A stretch of 64,000 nucleotides of DNA from Kibdelosporangium aridum (GCF_900176515.1 NZ_FWXV01000002.1:372001-436000), one strand, 5' to 3'; counted from the first letter of the stretch, positions 49,978 to 59,432 are shown. The notes: generated by a model not told the origin, from the letters alone. Translations and numbers: made by a program.

Positions 49978-51264
49978 ATGTCTTTTGTCCGTACGTACAC
50001 CAAACCCAAAGTCTTCGGCTTCGTCACGCTCGGTGCCCTCGTCGCAGGCGCCGTACTCGGTTTCATCGCCAAGGATTCCGGCGCCAAGTGGCTGTCGGAG
50101 ACGCTCACCACCATCTCGACCGTCTTCACCAACCTGTTGCAGTTCACCGTGATCCCGTTGGTGTTCACGGCGATCATCGTCGGTGTCAACAGCCTGCGCA
50201 GCCTCGGCGGACCACGAACGGCGACCCGCTTAGGCGGCAAAACCCTGCTGTGGTTCGGGATCACGTCGCTGATCGCGGTCCTGCTCGGCATCGTGATCGG
50301 CCTGATCGTCCAGCCGGGCAGCGGCGTGCAGGTCGCGCCGGCCGAGGCGAACATCGCCAGGGTCGAGGACCGCGCGACAGGCAACTGGTGGACGTTCATC
50401 CAGGGCCTGGTGCCCGCCAACTTCCTCGAAGCGTTCACCGAAGGCAAGGTGCTGCAGGTCGTCTTCCTCGCGCTGATCGTGGCCGCGGCCACGTACGCGC
50501 TGGGTGACCGGGCCAAGCCGTTCGCCACGTTCAACCAGGCCGTGTTCGACGTGATCCAGAAGGTGCTCGGCTGGATCATCCTGCTCGCCCCGATCGGCGT
50601 GCTCGGCCTGATCGGCAAGGCGTTCGCCACCTACGGAAACCAGTTCATCGCACCGCTGTTCTCCCTGGTCTGGACCGTCTACCTGGGTGCGGCGCTGATC
50701 ATGTTCGTGGTCTACCCGCTGCTGCTGAAGTTCGTCGGCAAGATCGACCCGCGGCAGTTCTTCGCCAGGTCGTGGAACGCGCTGCAGTTCGCGTTCGTGT
50801 CCCGCTCCTCCGGCGCGACACTGCCGTTGAGCAGGCAGAGCGCGGTGGACCTCGGTGTGGATCCCGGATACGCCGGGTTCGCGGTGCCGCTGGGCACGAC
50901 GACCAAGATGGACGGCTGCGCTGCGCTCTACCCCGCGTTGGCGTCGGTCTTCATCGCCAACATGGCCGGGATCGAACTGAGCGTGGCGCAGTACATCGGC
51001 ATCGTCGCGGTAGCCGTGTTCGGGTCGCTGGCGACCGCGGGCACGACCGGCTGGTTTACCATGCTCACGCTCACGCTGAGTGCGATCAACCTGCCGCCCG
51101 AGGTGACCGCGACCGGCCTGGCCATCGTGATCGCGATCGACCCGATCCTGGACATGGCGCGCACGGCGACCAACGTCGCCGGTCAGATCACCGTGCCCGT
51201 CCTGGTCGCCCGGCAGGAGAACCTGCTGGACGACGGCGAGCGGAAGGACCCCGTCGCCGTCTAG
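49978..51264 (+). CDS. Dicarboxylate/amino acid:cation symporter (DAACS)
   Basis: 428 residues from ATG 49978, preceded by GCGGAGTG. About eight membrane helices plus two re-entrant hairpins. The first hairpin has SRSSGATLPLS, a variant of the Ser-rich substrate loop, and the region KMDGCAALYPAL holds the conserved NMDG-type motif; the last hairpin region includes PPEVTATGLAIVIAIDPILDMARTATNV with the conserved substrate-contact Asp. Family members carry glutamate, aspartate, C4-dicarboxylates or, as TcyP, cystine. The cysteine-type leader ORF upstream favours cystine, but this is an inference. Its stop lies in a triplicated 14-bp repeat. Confidence 0.9.
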   Translation: MSFVRTYTKPKVFGFVTLGALVAGAVLGFIAKDSGAKWLSETLTTISTVFTNLLQFTVIPLVFTAIIVGVNSLRSLGGPRTATRLGGKTLLWFGITSLIAVLLGIVIGLIVQPGSGVQVAPAEANIARVEDRATGNWWTFIQGLVPANFLEAFTEGKVLQVVFLALIVAAATYALGDRAKPFATFNQAVFDVIQKVLGWIILLAPIGVLGLIGKAFATYGNQFIAPLFSLVWTVYLGAALIMFVVYPLLLKFVGKIDPRQFFARSWNALQFAFVSRSSGATLPLSRQSAVDLGVDPGYAGFAVPLGTTTKMDGCAALYPALASVFIANMAGIELSVAQYIGIVAVAVFGSLATAGTTGWFTMLTLTLSAINLPPEVTATGLAIVIAIDPILDMARTATNVAGQITVPVLVARQENLLDDGERKDPVAV

Positions 51265-51300
51265 TTGGAACCGTCTAGTTGGGACTGTCTAGTTGGGGCA
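51259..51300. repeat. Three tandem 14-bp repeats across convergent stops
   Basis: GTCTAGTTGG begins at 51259, 51273 and 51287, each followed by four variable bases. The first copy holds the symporter stop codon and the third holds, on the reverse strand, the stop of the next gene. Confidence 0.85.
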
Positions 51301-51945
51301 GGGCCGTTGCAGCTGGGCCGGGCTGGGCTTGACTTCCGTCGGCCAGCCCGGCAGCCGGTCCTGCCTGGTGTTCGCGGTACACCCCAGATCGACGCCTTCC
51401 AGCGTGAACACCTGCGCGAAGAAGCCGCGTTGCACGGTGACCACCTCGGGCGCGAGGTCGCCGAGGATGTGGGTCAGCTTGAGGTAGTCGGCGCTGGAGA
51501 AGTACGTCGGCGTCATCAGGTTCCACTTGCCGGACCGCCCGACCACCACCTCGCCGACCATGCCGGTGTCCAGGTCGCCCTTGACCAGGCACGCCGACAG
51601 CGTCGACGCCACGCAGTCGAGCGAGTCCGGGCCCAGCGTCGCGCCGCGACCAGGCAACCTCGACTCGAACACCCGGTCGTCACCGACCTTCAACCGCGCA
51701 CCCTGGCCACCCGAGTCGACGATCAACTCGATCTTGGTGCTGCCCAGCGTCGCCGTGTCGACCACCGAACACGGCTCGTGCCTGCACCACTCCGAGCTCG
51801 GCGCAGGTGACGGCGTGGACGTCGGTGTCGCCGCGATCGCTGCCTCATCGCTTTTCATGCGCAAATAGGCCGACGTGCCCACAGCTCCGGCAGCCACCAG
51901 TAAGGACAGCAACGCGGTGACCGTCACTGAACGCCCGTACCCCAC
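51289..51945 (-). CDS. Membrane-anchored protein of unknown function
   Basis: 218 residues from GTG 51945. One N-terminal membrane helix (about 8-28: TALLSLLVAAGAVGTSAY), a Thr/Pro/Ser linker, then an extracytoplasmic domain with six Cys, including EWCRHEPC and LDCVASTLSACLVKG, so several disulfides are likely. The rest is beta-rich (KIELIVDSGGQGARLKVG). Topology suggests a wall-facing domain on a single anchor. Family not recognised. Convergent with the symporter through the 14-bp repeats. Confidence 0.72.
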   Translation of the reverse strand: MGYGRSVTVTALLSLLVAAGAVGTSAYLRMKSDEAAIAATPTSTPSPAPSSEWCRHEPCSVVDTATLGSTKIELIVDSGGQGARLKVGDDRVFESRLPGRGATLGPDSLDCVASTLSACLVKGDLDTGMVGEVVVGRSGKWNLMTPTYFSSADYLKLTHILGDLAPEVVTVQRGFFAQVFTLEGVDLGCTANTRQDRLPGWPTEVKPSPAQLQRPCPN

Positions 51946-52054
51946 CCCTCAAAGAGTAGGGGTCGAAGCGTGGCCTTGCTCGCAGTTGGGCGGGCTCCGC
52001 TGGCCTTAAACTGCGACGAAGAGCACCAGGATTTCCGCACAAGGAGGCAGGGGC

Positions 52055-53875
52055 GTGCCAGAGTCGGCTTCTGAAGACCTGCTCGCAGGGTCGAGCATCG
52101 GCAGGGCGAGTGATCTGGCTTCGCTGCACAAGGTACTGATCGCCAACCGTGGAGAGATCGCCGTACGGGTGATCAGGGCGTGCAAGGACGCCGGGCTGGC
52201 GAGTGTGGCCGTGTACGCGGACCCGGATCGAGACGCACCTTTCGTCCGGCTGGCCGACGAGGCGTTCGCGCTCGGTGGCTCCACGCCGGGCGAGTCGTAC
52301 CTCTCCTTCGAGAAGGTGCTGGACGTGGCCAAGCGCGCAGGCGCGGACTCCGTCCACCCGGGCTACGGCTTCCTTTCGGAGAACGCCGAGTTCGCGCAGG
52401 CCGTCCTGGACGCCGGTCTGATCTGGATCGGGCCGTCCCCGCAAGCCATCCGTGACCTGGGAGACAAGGTCACCGCGCGGCACATCGCCACGCGTGCGGG
52501 CGCGCCGCTCGTACCCGGTACCAAGGACCCGGTCGCCGGGCCTGCCGAGGTCATCGCGTTCGCCGAGGAACACGGCCTGCCGGTCGCGATCAAGGCAGCG
52601 TTCGGTGGCGGCGGCCGTGGCCTGAAAGTGGCCCGCACGATGGAGGAAATCCCCGAGCTGTTCGACTCGGCGGTACGCGAGGCAGTCACCGCGTTCGGCC
52701 GTGGCGAATGCTTCGTCGAGCGCTACCTGGACAAGCCGCGGCACGTCGAAGCCCAGGTGCTCGCCGACCAGCACGGCAACGTGATCGTGGTCGGCACTCG
52801 TGACTGCTCGCTGCAGCGCCGCCACCAGAAGCTGGTGGAGGAGGCTCCCGCGCCTTTCCTCAACGAGGACCAGCGCAAGACCATCCACACCGCGGCCCGT
52901 GACATCTGCAAGGAGGCCGGGTACTCCGGCGCGGGCACGGTCGAGTTCCTGGTCGGCCAGGACGGCACCATCTCGTTCCTCGAGGTCAACACCCGACTGC
53001 AGGTCGAGCACCCGGTCAGCGAGGAGACCACCGGCATCGACCTGGTCCGCGAGCAGTTCCGCATCGCCGACGGCCAGGAGCTGCGGTTCTCCGAGGACCC
53101 CGAGCCGCGCGGGCACTCGTTCGAGTTCCGGATCAACGGCGAGGACGCCGGCCGCAACTTCCTGCCCGCACCCGGCACGGTCACGACCTTCATCGCGCCG
53201 GACGGGCCCGGTGTCCGGGTCGACGCGGGCGTCGAGTCCGGGACCGTGATCGGCGGGCAGTTCGACTCGCTGCTGGCCAAGCTGATCGTGACCGGCGAGA
53301 CCCGCGAGGAGGCGCTGCGCCGCGCCCGCCGCGCGCTCGACGAGATGGTCGTCGAGGGAATGGCCACGGTTCTGCCGTTCCACAAGGCGATCGTGCGGGA
53401 TCCCGCGTTCGCCGAGGACTTCACGGTGCACACCCGGTGGATCGAGACGGAGTTCGACAACAAGATCGAACCGTTCAGCGCACCGGGTGAAATCGGTGAA
53501 GAGGAACCGCGGCAGACCGTCGTGGTCGAGGTCGGCGGCCGCAGGCTCGAGGTTTCACTGCCCGGTGACCTGGCACTTTCCCCCGCCGGCGGCGGAGGCG
53601 CTGCTGCCAAGGCCAAGCCCCGTAAGCGCGGTGGCACGAAGGGCGCGGCGGCGGTCTCCGGCGACGCTGTGGCCGCGCCGATGCAGGGCACCATCGTCAA
53701 GATCGCGGTCGAGGACGGCCAGCAGGTCCAGGCCGGTGACCTCATCGTGGTTCTCGAAGCGATGAAGATGGAGAACCCGGTCAACGCGCACAAGGCCGGC
53801 ACTGTCACAGGCCTCGCTGTCGCGAGCGGCGAAACGGTCACGCAAGGTAGCGTCCTGTGTGAAATCAAGGACTGA
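52055..53875 (+). CDS. accA: Acetyl/propionyl-CoA carboxylase alpha subunit (biotin carboxylase plus biotin carrier, AccA3-like)
   Basis: 606 residues from GTG 52055 behind AAGGAGG. Biotin-carboxylase half: [44 protein letters not shown] (ATP loop), [14 protein letters not shown] with the catalytic Glu/Arg/Lys region, and [18 protein letters not shown] Lys/Arg/Gly linker leads to the biotin carrier with EAMKMENPV; the biotin Lys is residue 571. It carboxylates biotin using ATP and bicarbonate, then hands off to AccD-type subunits. BirA (38822) attaches the biotin. M. tuberculosis accA3 (Rv3285) sits at the matching place. Confidence 0.96.
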   Translation: MPESASEDLLAGSSIGRASDLASLHKVLIANRGEIAVRVIRACKDAGLASVAVYADPDRDAPFVRLADEAFALGGSTPGESYLSFEKVLDVAKRAGADSVHPGYGFLSENAEFAQAVLDAGLIWIGPSPQAIRDLGDKVTARHIATRAGAPLVPGTKDPVAGPAEVIAFAEEHGLPVAIKAAFGGGGRGLKVARTMEEIPELFDSAVREAVTAFGRGECFVERYLDKPRHVEAQVLADQHGNVIVVGTRDCSLQRRHQKLVEEAPAPFLNEDQRKTIHTAARDICKEAGYSGAGTVEFLVGQDGTISFLEVNTRLQVEHPVSEETTGIDLVREQFRIADGQELRFSEDPEPRGHSFEFRINGEDAGRNFLPAPGTVTTFIAPDGPGVRVDAGVESGTVIGGQFDSLLAKLIVTGETREEALRRARRALDEMVVEGMATVLPFHKAIVRDPAFAEDFTVHTRWIETEFDNKIEPFSAPGEIGEEEPRQTVVVEVGGRRLEVSLPGDLALSPAGGGGAAAKAKPRKRGGTKGAAAVSGDAVAAPMQGTIVKIAVEDGQQVQAGDLIVVLEAMKMENPVNAHKAGTVTGLAVASGETVTQGSVLCEIKD

Positions 53876-53881
53876 CGTTTC

Positions 53882-53893
53882 TACAATTGCTTC
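53882..53893 (+). promoter_or_regulatory. Leaderless promoter -10
   Basis: TACAAT at 53882-53887 lies exactly 6 nt before ATG 53894. It begins 7 bp after the accA stop. Confidence 0.6.
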
Positions 53894-54304
53894 ATGGCAC
53901 CGAGTGACGGCAACGTCCGGATCGGCACCTCGGAACGAGAGGAAGCCGTCCGGGCGTTGGCCGAGCACATGACGCAAGGCCGCCTCGACGTCTCGGAGTA
54001 CGACCAGCGCGTCGCTCTCGCGAACGCCGCCAAGACAAGAGCCGAGCTGGCGGAGATCTTCGAGGACTTGCCCGAGCCGAACCCGATGCGGGCGCTGACC
54101 ACGCCCAAGCCCACCGCGGTGCCGGTGCCCGCGCAGGCCAGCCCGCTGATCGAGAAGGACAAAAGCAGCAACGCCAAGGCGATCATCATCGGGTTCGTGA
54201 TCTTCTCAGTCGCCGCGATCGTCACGGTGACCGCGATCCTCGGCGAGTGGTGGGCGCTGATCCCGGCGTTCCTGATCGTGGTGGTGCTGGCGATCGCCTC
54301 CTGA
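53894..54304 (+). CDS. DUF1707 (SHOCT-like) membrane protein, first of two
   Basis: 136 residues from ATG 53894, leaderless. The N-terminal domain is the DUF1707 unit: IGTSEREEAVRALAEHMTQGRLDVSEYDQRV, ending near LPEPNP. Two membrane helices follow (about 93-115 and 118-135). The N-terminal domain is thought to mediate protein contact or DNA association; function unknown. It is closely followed by a paralogue at 54488. Confidence 0.88.
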   Translation: MAPSDGNVRIGTSEREEAVRALAEHMTQGRLDVSEYDQRVALANAAKTRAELAEIFEDLPEPNPMRALTTPKPTAVPVPAQASPLIEKDKSSNAKAIIIGFVIFSVAAIVTVTAILGEWWALIPAFLIVVVLAIAS

Positions 54305-54340
54305 ACAGGCGCGATCTGGTCGGGGCCATAACATGGATGA

Positions 54341-54359
54341 CCGGCATTGTCAGTGCCGG
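54341..54359 (+). terminator. Weak hairpin between the DUF1707 genes
   Basis: CCGGCA / TGCCGG with a 7-base loop, about 37 bp after the first DUF1707 stop. Only a 6-bp stem. Confidence 0.35.
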
Positions 54360-54475
54360 AGCGCGAACTGGTTGGAATTGGAACTGGGTGACGATGTTGT
54401 TCGTTGCCGAGATCGGAAGGCGCGCGGGTGGCCAAGACAGGACCGATGTCATCGGTTTTCTCAGCTTCGCGGCCG

Positions 54476-54487
54476 TACGATTGTGGT
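54476..54487 (+). promoter_or_regulatory. Leaderless promoter -10
   Basis: TACGAT at 54476-54481 is exactly 6 nt before the GTG at 54488, matching the geometry at 53882. Confidence 0.55.
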
Positions 54488-54979
54488 GTGAACGATCCGG
54501 AGATCCGTGTGGGAGACGCCGAGCGGGAGGAAGCCCTGCAGGCGTTGGGTGACCACATGAGTGCCGGGCGCCTCGACATCGACGAGTACGGCGAGCGCAC
54601 GGCACGTGTCGCGGCTTCCAAGACCCGCGGGGATCTCCTTGAGCTGTTCAAGGACCTGCCCGAGCCGAAACCGAGCTTCGTCCCCGTGGTCAAGTCGCCG
54701 GAGCCGGTCGTCGCACCAGCGGGGCCTCCGCTGCAGCGGTGGGCCAGTTCGCGCCCGGCGTTACGGGCCTACGCCGCGATGATCCCGGTGATCTGGGTGG
54801 CGACGGCGTTGTTGTTCGTCTTCGCCGTCCGCACGCCGTTCATCTTCATCCTGCCGTTCTTCGCGATGGTCGCCGGAGCCCGGATCTGGGGCGCCGACTG
54901 GCACTACGAACGGCGGGCCCAGCGGCGTCAGCGTGAGCACTGGAAGAACCAGCACCGGCGGCACCGCGGGCATTACTGA
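54488..54979 (+). CDS. DUF1707 (SHOCT-like) membrane protein, second of two
   Basis: 163 residues. Start GTG 54488 is chosen because of the -10 just upstream and because the conserved DUF1707 pattern begins there: IRVGDAEREEALQALGDHMSAGRLDIDEYGERT. A linker leads to two membrane helices (about 98-115 and 118-137) and a basic C-terminus with RRAQRRQREH. It is a paralogue of the previous gene with a longer linker. The last 7 bp overlap the convergent ABC ATPase stop. Confidence 0.88.
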   Translation: MNDPEIRVGDAEREEALQALGDHMSAGRLDIDEYGERTARVAASKTRGDLLELFKDLPEPKPSFVPVVKSPEPVVAPAGPPLQRWASSRPALRAYAAMIPVIWVATALLFVFAVRTPFIFILPFFAMVAGARIWGADWHYERRAQRRQREHWKNQHRRHRGHY

Positions 54980-55614
54980 TCTTCAGTCAGCCGTCCGTCG
55001 ACCAGCTGCAGCCGGCGGTGTGCCCGCGCGGTGAGCGCCGGGTCGTGCGTCGCGACGAGGCAGGCGCTGCCGTCGTGGACGAAGTCCAGGAGGAGTTGGA
55101 CGGCGAGTTCGATCGTGGCGTGGTCGAGGTGTGCGGTGGGTTCGTCGGCCAGCAGGACCTTCGGCTTCCCGGCGACCGCACGCGCCAGCGCCACCCGTTG
55201 CCGCTGGCCGATGGAAACCTCGGCGGGATAACGCCGGGTGAGCTCGCCGATGCCCAGCCTGGTCAGCAGTTCGGCGGCGGTGGCCATGGCTTCGCCGGCC
55301 TCGCCACCGCTGAACAGCATCGGCGAGGCGACGTTTTCCTCCAGCGTCAGCTCGTCGAGCAGGCCGAAACTCTGTGGCAGCACGGCCATCGTGGACCACG
55401 GCGGCGATGACGCGGCCGGCAGGCCCGTGATGTCGATGGAGCCGGTATCCGGCTGATCGAACCCGGCCAGCAGCGCCAGCAAAGCGCTCTTGCCCGAGCC
55501 GGACCGGCCGACCATCGTGACCAGTTCGCCTGCCTTGAGTTCCAGGCCGACGTCGGTCAGCACGTCGGTGCTGAACCTGCGGGACACACCGGAAACACTC
55601 AGCAGTGTGGTCAT
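54973..55614 (-). CDS. ABC transporter ATP-binding protein with atypical signature
   Basis: 213 residues. Walker A GRSGSGKSALL, Walker B VLLADEPTAHLD, and a His switch in ATHDPALT. The ABC signature reads VSIGQRQ instead of LSGGQ, so one ATP site of the dimer may be weak. It overlaps the next ATPase by 4 bp. Paired with the other ATPase and the FtsX permease as a MacB/LolD-like three-gene system. Confidence 0.88.
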   Translation of the reverse strand: MTTLLSVSGVSRRFSTDVLTDVGLELKAGELVTMVGRSGSGKSALLALLAGFDQPDTGSIDITGLPAASSPPWSTMAVLPQSFGLLDELTLEENVASPMLFSGGEAGEAMATAAELLTRLGIGELTRRYPAEVSIGQRQRVALARAVAGKPKVLLADEPTAHLDHATIELAVQLLLDFVHDGSACLVATHDPALTARAHRRLQLVDGRLTEDQ

Positions 55615-56261
55615 CTGTCCCCCAACCGGTAGACCCGTGCGGCCACGTCCAGCACGGCGTCGTCGTGTGACGCGGCCACCACTGTCACCCCGAGATTCAC
55701 CAAGTCCTGCATGGTCTCGATGACCAGGCGGGCGGACTTGGCGTCCAATTGGGACGTCGGCTCGTCAGCCAGTACGACCTTCGCGTTGGCCGCCAAGGCG
55801 GTCAGGAACGCGAGGCGTTGCTGCTGGCCACCGGAAAGCGCGCTGATCGCCCAGTCCGCCGTGCCTGGCAGGCCCAGGCGGTCAAGCATGCCGATGTCCG
55901 GGTCCTTCGCCGCGGCCAGCTCCGCCGCGGCTTTCAGGTTCTGCCGGACAGTCAGGTAGCCGAACAGGTTGTCGACCGGATCCTGGAAGATCAGGTGCAC
56001 CTTGCGCCTGAGCGCCCGGCGGGAGCGCTCGGTCAGCTTCGTGGTGTCGTTGCCGTGCAAGGTCAGTTCGCCGACAGTCGGGCGTTCGAGCATGCCCAGC
56101 AGTCTGAGCAATGTGGACTTTCCGGATCCGGAAGGCCCTGCCAGTACGGTCAACCCGTCGGCTGGGATGTCGAACGTCGCCTGGTTGACCGCTGTGACCT
56201 CGCCGGATGGCGTGCGGTAGCGGTGCACGACATCGCGCACGGAGTACACCACGTCAGGCAC
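55611..56261 (-). CDS. ABC transporter ATP-binding protein, canonical
   Basis: 216 residues from GTG 56261. Walker A GPSGSGKSTLL, signature LSGGQQQ, Walker B VVLADEPTSQLD, and the His switch in ASHDDAV. Its start overlaps the permease stop by 8 bp. A LolD/MacB-type ATPase, and probably the main ATP-hydrolysing partner of the atypical ATPase next to it. Confidence 0.92.
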   Translation of the reverse strand: MPDVVYSVRDVVHRYRTPSGEVTAVNQATFDIPADGLTVLAGPSGSGKSTLLRLLGMLERPTVGELTLHGNDTTKLTERSRRALRRKVHLIFQDPVDNLFGYLTVRQNLKAAAELAAAKDPDIGMLDRLGLPGTADWAISALSGGQQQRLAFLTALAANAKVVLADEPTSQLDAKSARLVIETMQDLVNLGVTVVAASHDDAVLDVAARVYRLGDR

Positions 56262-58767
56262 GGAGCAACTCCCTCACTTTGGCGCGTTTCGCGGCGCGCA
56301 CGGCGTATCCGGCGACCAGCACGACTCCCACAATGGCCACTGTCGACGTCATCAGGCCGACTCCTTGCAGGCTCGCCGGTTGCGGAACCGGCGCGAGCGC
56401 GGGATATGGGTCGAGCCGTTGCGTGACCATTTCGAGGACAAACCAACCGCCACCGACACCGACCGCGGTGGCTGTGCCCGCGAGGATGGCCAACTCGACC
56501 AAATGTGTTGCCAGCAAAGCTCTTGATCGTAGGCCCATTCTCGCGAGCAACGCGTGTGCGACGGCCGTGGACCTTCGTCTGGTCTCGACGGATACAAGCA
56601 GGGTGACGACCGCGACGGCAGCGAGCGCGAACCCAAGCACTACGAAAAACGCGAAGATCCAAGCTACGACAAGGAAGGGCAAATGCTCGGTCGCGGTTTT
56701 CGCCTCAAGCACCGGACCGGTCGTCTCACCTGCCGCGTTGAGCACCTGCACCGCGCGTTCAGGGTTCTCGGTGGTGAGGATCTGCTGCACGAACCCTCGG
56801 CGCTCGCTCTGCGCCAGCCATTGCCATGACGTGATCAGCATTCCCTCGAACTGCCCCATCGCCGGGAAACTCGGGACCGTGGCGACCGTGCGCATGTTCT
56901 TGAAGTATTCGGCTGGACTGATGAACTCGTTCAGCGGGTACTGCCCGGCCACGATCACCGGGATCGTGCCGTCAGGCTGCGGCTTTTCCAGCGCTGCCAT
57001 CAGATCGCTCAGGCTGGTGTCCGCCCACCGGTCACGCCACCGGCCGCCGTCGGCGAACGTCTTGGGATCGACCAAGAGGATGCGCGCGCCGATGTTGCCT
57101 TCGATGTACAGCTGGGTGAAGGCGATTCTGGTGGCGTGCAGCTCCGCGGGCACGTCGAAGGTCGGCGACGAAGTGCCCACCAGGCTGATGGCGTGGTCAC
57201 TGCCGACCCGCATCCAGCTCTTGTCCTCAAGGGACTCTCGGGCGGTGCTCGCGACACCGACACCGGCCGCGATCACGCCGATCGCCAACCCGGCGACACC
57301 AAGCAGCGCGACCACTACTTTCCGTTGGGCCGCAGTTCTTCTGAGTGCCCAGAGGACGGTCGGGTTACGCCACCCTCGTAGCCGATGGCTTTCCCTGGAA
57401 AGAAACCCGGCCAGCCTGGCGACGACGCCGACCAGGAACACGATGGTCAGCAGCGGGAACGCCAGCGCGGCGAGGCTGACCTGAGGCAACAGCTCGCCGG
57501 CATCCACTTCGACGGCGTGTTCGGCGCCGGTCAGCCAGATCACCACCGCGGCGCCGCCGGCGAGCACCTCCCACGGGACCTTCTTCAGGAAGGCCGCTTC
57601 GGGTTTGCGCTCAACGACTCTGAGCGTTGTCACGGTCCCGAGCACCAGGAGTGCGACGAGCCATGTTCCAGCGGCTAGCAGCGCCGCGCGGCCAGGCGCC
57701 CAGGGGTCGAGTTGGGTGGCCGGCGCGAGCAGCGGACTCGTCACCCACGCAGTGGCCCAGCCCAGCGTCGCGCCTGCCAGTAGCGGGCCACCCATTTCCA
57801 GCACGGCTTTGCCGCCGATCGCTTGTGGACTGACTCCTCGTGTCCACAACAGACGAACTTCGGCGCCCCGGCGTTGCACCCATTGCGCCGCAAGGCCGAC
57901 CACACCGAGCAATCCGGCGATGACGCTGACCAGCGTCAACGGCAACACCGCGCGGCCGACTGTTTCCTGCGTCCGCTCGGCGGTCTTCGCGCTCAACGCG
58001 GCGTAATCCTTGATCGCGGGCTTGCCGGTCAACGCGGCGGTGAGTTCCGGCGTCATCCGCGCGGTCGCGGCGGCCCACTCGTCCATCTGCGTGCGAGTCT
58101 GCAACGGCCTGGTCGTGTACACGTCCACGCGCGTGCCGGCCGGGACGAGTCCGCCCATCTGGACCAGCTCGTCCAACAACGTCGACGACACCAACAGCGG
58201 CTGAGGCGGACCGTTGGCACCTGCGTGCGGTGACGGCGCCACCAGGCTCCGGTCACCGCACCAGAACTCCGGCGCCGGGTCGGCCACTTTGCGATACACG
58301 GCACCGACTGGCACAGGCCTGCCGGCGAGCTGGATCGTGTCGCCAGGGTTCAGCTTGAACTGGTCGGCGACGTTGTGTGGCAGCCATACCCCGTCCCGTG
58401 AGCCGCCTTTGAGCACCTCAACGTGGTCGAACGCACGGTCGCGGCTGATCAACCGCACCGGGTCGAGCGGTCCGCGGGTGACGTATGTCCTGGTCCTGGC
58501 CGCCTCGCCGCCATATCGCTGGGCGATCTGACGGATCTTCGCGTCGTCAGCGACCACATCAGCGTTGGACACCGTCAGCTGGACGCCGTTTTCCGTCCGG
58601 CAACGGTGGTCGACCGCGTATTGAGTCGCCGCGGAACCCGACGCCGACGTGTAGAAGACGGTCGCCGCTGCCACGAACGCCAGGACAAGCCCTGTCACCA
58701 CCCCCACAATGACGGTCACAGGACTGCTCAACGCCGCACGAGGGGCGCTCCTCCAGGGCAGCCGCAC
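56254..58767 (-). CDS. FtsX/MacB-type ABC permease
   Basis: 837 residues from GTG 58767. An N-terminal membrane helix (about 17-40), a large extracytoplasmic domain, then a block of several helices near residues 275-400, a second outer domain, and a final cluster of three helices at the C-terminus with WIFAFFVVLGFALAAVAVVTLL and VTLLVSVETRRRSTAVAHALLARMG, the coupling-type segment of FtsX proteins. Two copies of the MacB core may be present. Such permeases do not import small molecules; they move signals or lipoproteins and drive mechanical work at the envelope. First gene of its reverse-strand operon. Confidence 0.85.
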   Translation of the reverse strand: MRLPWRSAPRAALSSPVTVIVGVVTGLVLAFVAAATVFYTSASGSAATQYAVDHRCRTENGVQLTVSNADVVADDAKIRQIAQRYGGEAARTRTYVTRGPLDPVRLISRDRAFDHVEVLKGGSRDGVWLPHNVADQFKLNPGDTIQLAGRPVPVGAVYRKVADPAPEFWCGDRSLVAPSPHAGANGPPQPLLVSSTLLDELVQMGGLVPAGTRVDVYTTRPLQTRTQMDEWAAATARMTPELTAALTGKPAIKDYAALSAKTAERTQETVGRAVLPLTLVSVIAGLLGVVGLAAQWVQRRGAEVRLLWTRGVSPQAIGGKAVLEMGGPLLAGATLGWATAWVTSPLLAPATQLDPWAPGRAALLAAGTWLVALLVLGTVTTLRVVERKPEAAFLKKVPWEVLAGGAAVVIWLTGAEHAVEVDAGELLPQVSLAALAFPLLTIVFLVGVVARLAGFLSRESHRLRGWRNPTVLWALRRTAAQRKVVVALLGVAGLAIGVIAAGVGVASTARESLEDKSWMRVGSDHAISLVGTSSPTFDVPAELHATRIAFTQLYIEGNIGARILLVDPKTFADGGRWRDRWADTSLSDLMAALEKPQPDGTIPVIVAGQYPLNEFISPAEYFKNMRTVATVPSFPAMGQFEGMLITSWQWLAQSERRGFVQQILTTENPERAVQVLNAAGETTGPVLEAKTATEHLPFLVVAWIFAFFVVLGFALAAVAVVTLLVSVETRRRSTAVAHALLARMGLRSRALLATHLVELAILAGTATAVGVGGGWFVLEMVTQRLDPYPALAPVPQPASLQGVGLMTSTVAIVGVVLVAGYAVRAAKRAKVRELLRA

Positions 58768-58907
58768 CTGGTGAACCTATCTGCCTGGTCCGACGATCCC
58801 GCCTTTTGTTGCCCAATCGCTACGCCAGACCGGCCCCAAGGCGCGGCCGACGGCGTGGGGAGTTCTGCCGACCAGGATTGTCGGTGGGGCGCGCTAACGT
58901 TCTTGAT

Positions 58908-59432
58908 ATGGAGCCCATCGAGATCAACGCAGGCGGGTACTACCTGCGTGCGTTGCGGGCGGATGATCTGCTCGACGACCGGCCTGCGATCGTTCGTGCG
59001 TTCGAGGATCCCGAGATGAAGCGGTGGGTGTCGGACTACCGCATCGGGGATTTGGCGGACGCCGGTGCCTATGTCGCGCGTCGGGCCGATGAGTGGGCGC
59101 GGGATGTGCGGTGTTCCTGGGCTGTCGCTGAGCCGACGACTGGGGCGTTACTGGGTGAGGTCGATCTGCGGGAGCTCGATTCGGGTGATCCGCAGGCCGC
59201 GTGCTGGACTCATCCCGATCATCGAGGTCGGGGGGTGGCCAGCACTGCTCTGGGCGCCGCTGTCCGGTTCGGGTTCGGTGCTCTCGGTCTTGCGAAGATC
59301 GGGTATCAGCACGACGCCGACAACACCGCTTCCCTTCGTGTCGCGGAGAAGTGCGGGTTCAAGCTGGTCGGCGAGACCATGCTGGACGGGACTCGGTTAC
59401 TCCATTGGGTTGCGGTTTCGCCAACGTCGTGA
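58908..59432 (+). CDS. GNAT N-acetyltransferase, RimJ-like
   Basis: 174 residues from ATG 58908. RimJ/RimL-type GNAT: LRALRADDLLDD, VDLRELDSGDPQAACWTHPDHRGRGVAS (acetyl-CoA loop), and NTASLRVAEKCGFKLVGE near the end, the hallmark of this group. The in-frame extension upstream to 58806 lacks a ribosome site. TAACGT 7 nt before the ATG is a possible leaderless promoter. Modifies protein N-termini or small amines; target unknown. Begins the block that ends in the ESX trio. Confidence 0.88.
   Translation: MEPIEINAGGYYLRALRADDLLDDRPAIVRAFEDPEMKRWVSDYRIGDLADAGAYVARRADEWARDVRCSWAVAEPTTGALLGEVDLRELDSGDPQAACWTHPDHRGRGVASTALGAAVRFGFGALGLAKIGYQHDADNTASLRVAEKCGFKLVGETMLDGTRLLHWVAVSPTS

Noticed and set aside
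52180..52455. Overlapping frame within the accA gene
   Set aside because: Shadow of the biotin carboxylase in another frame; no motif of its own.
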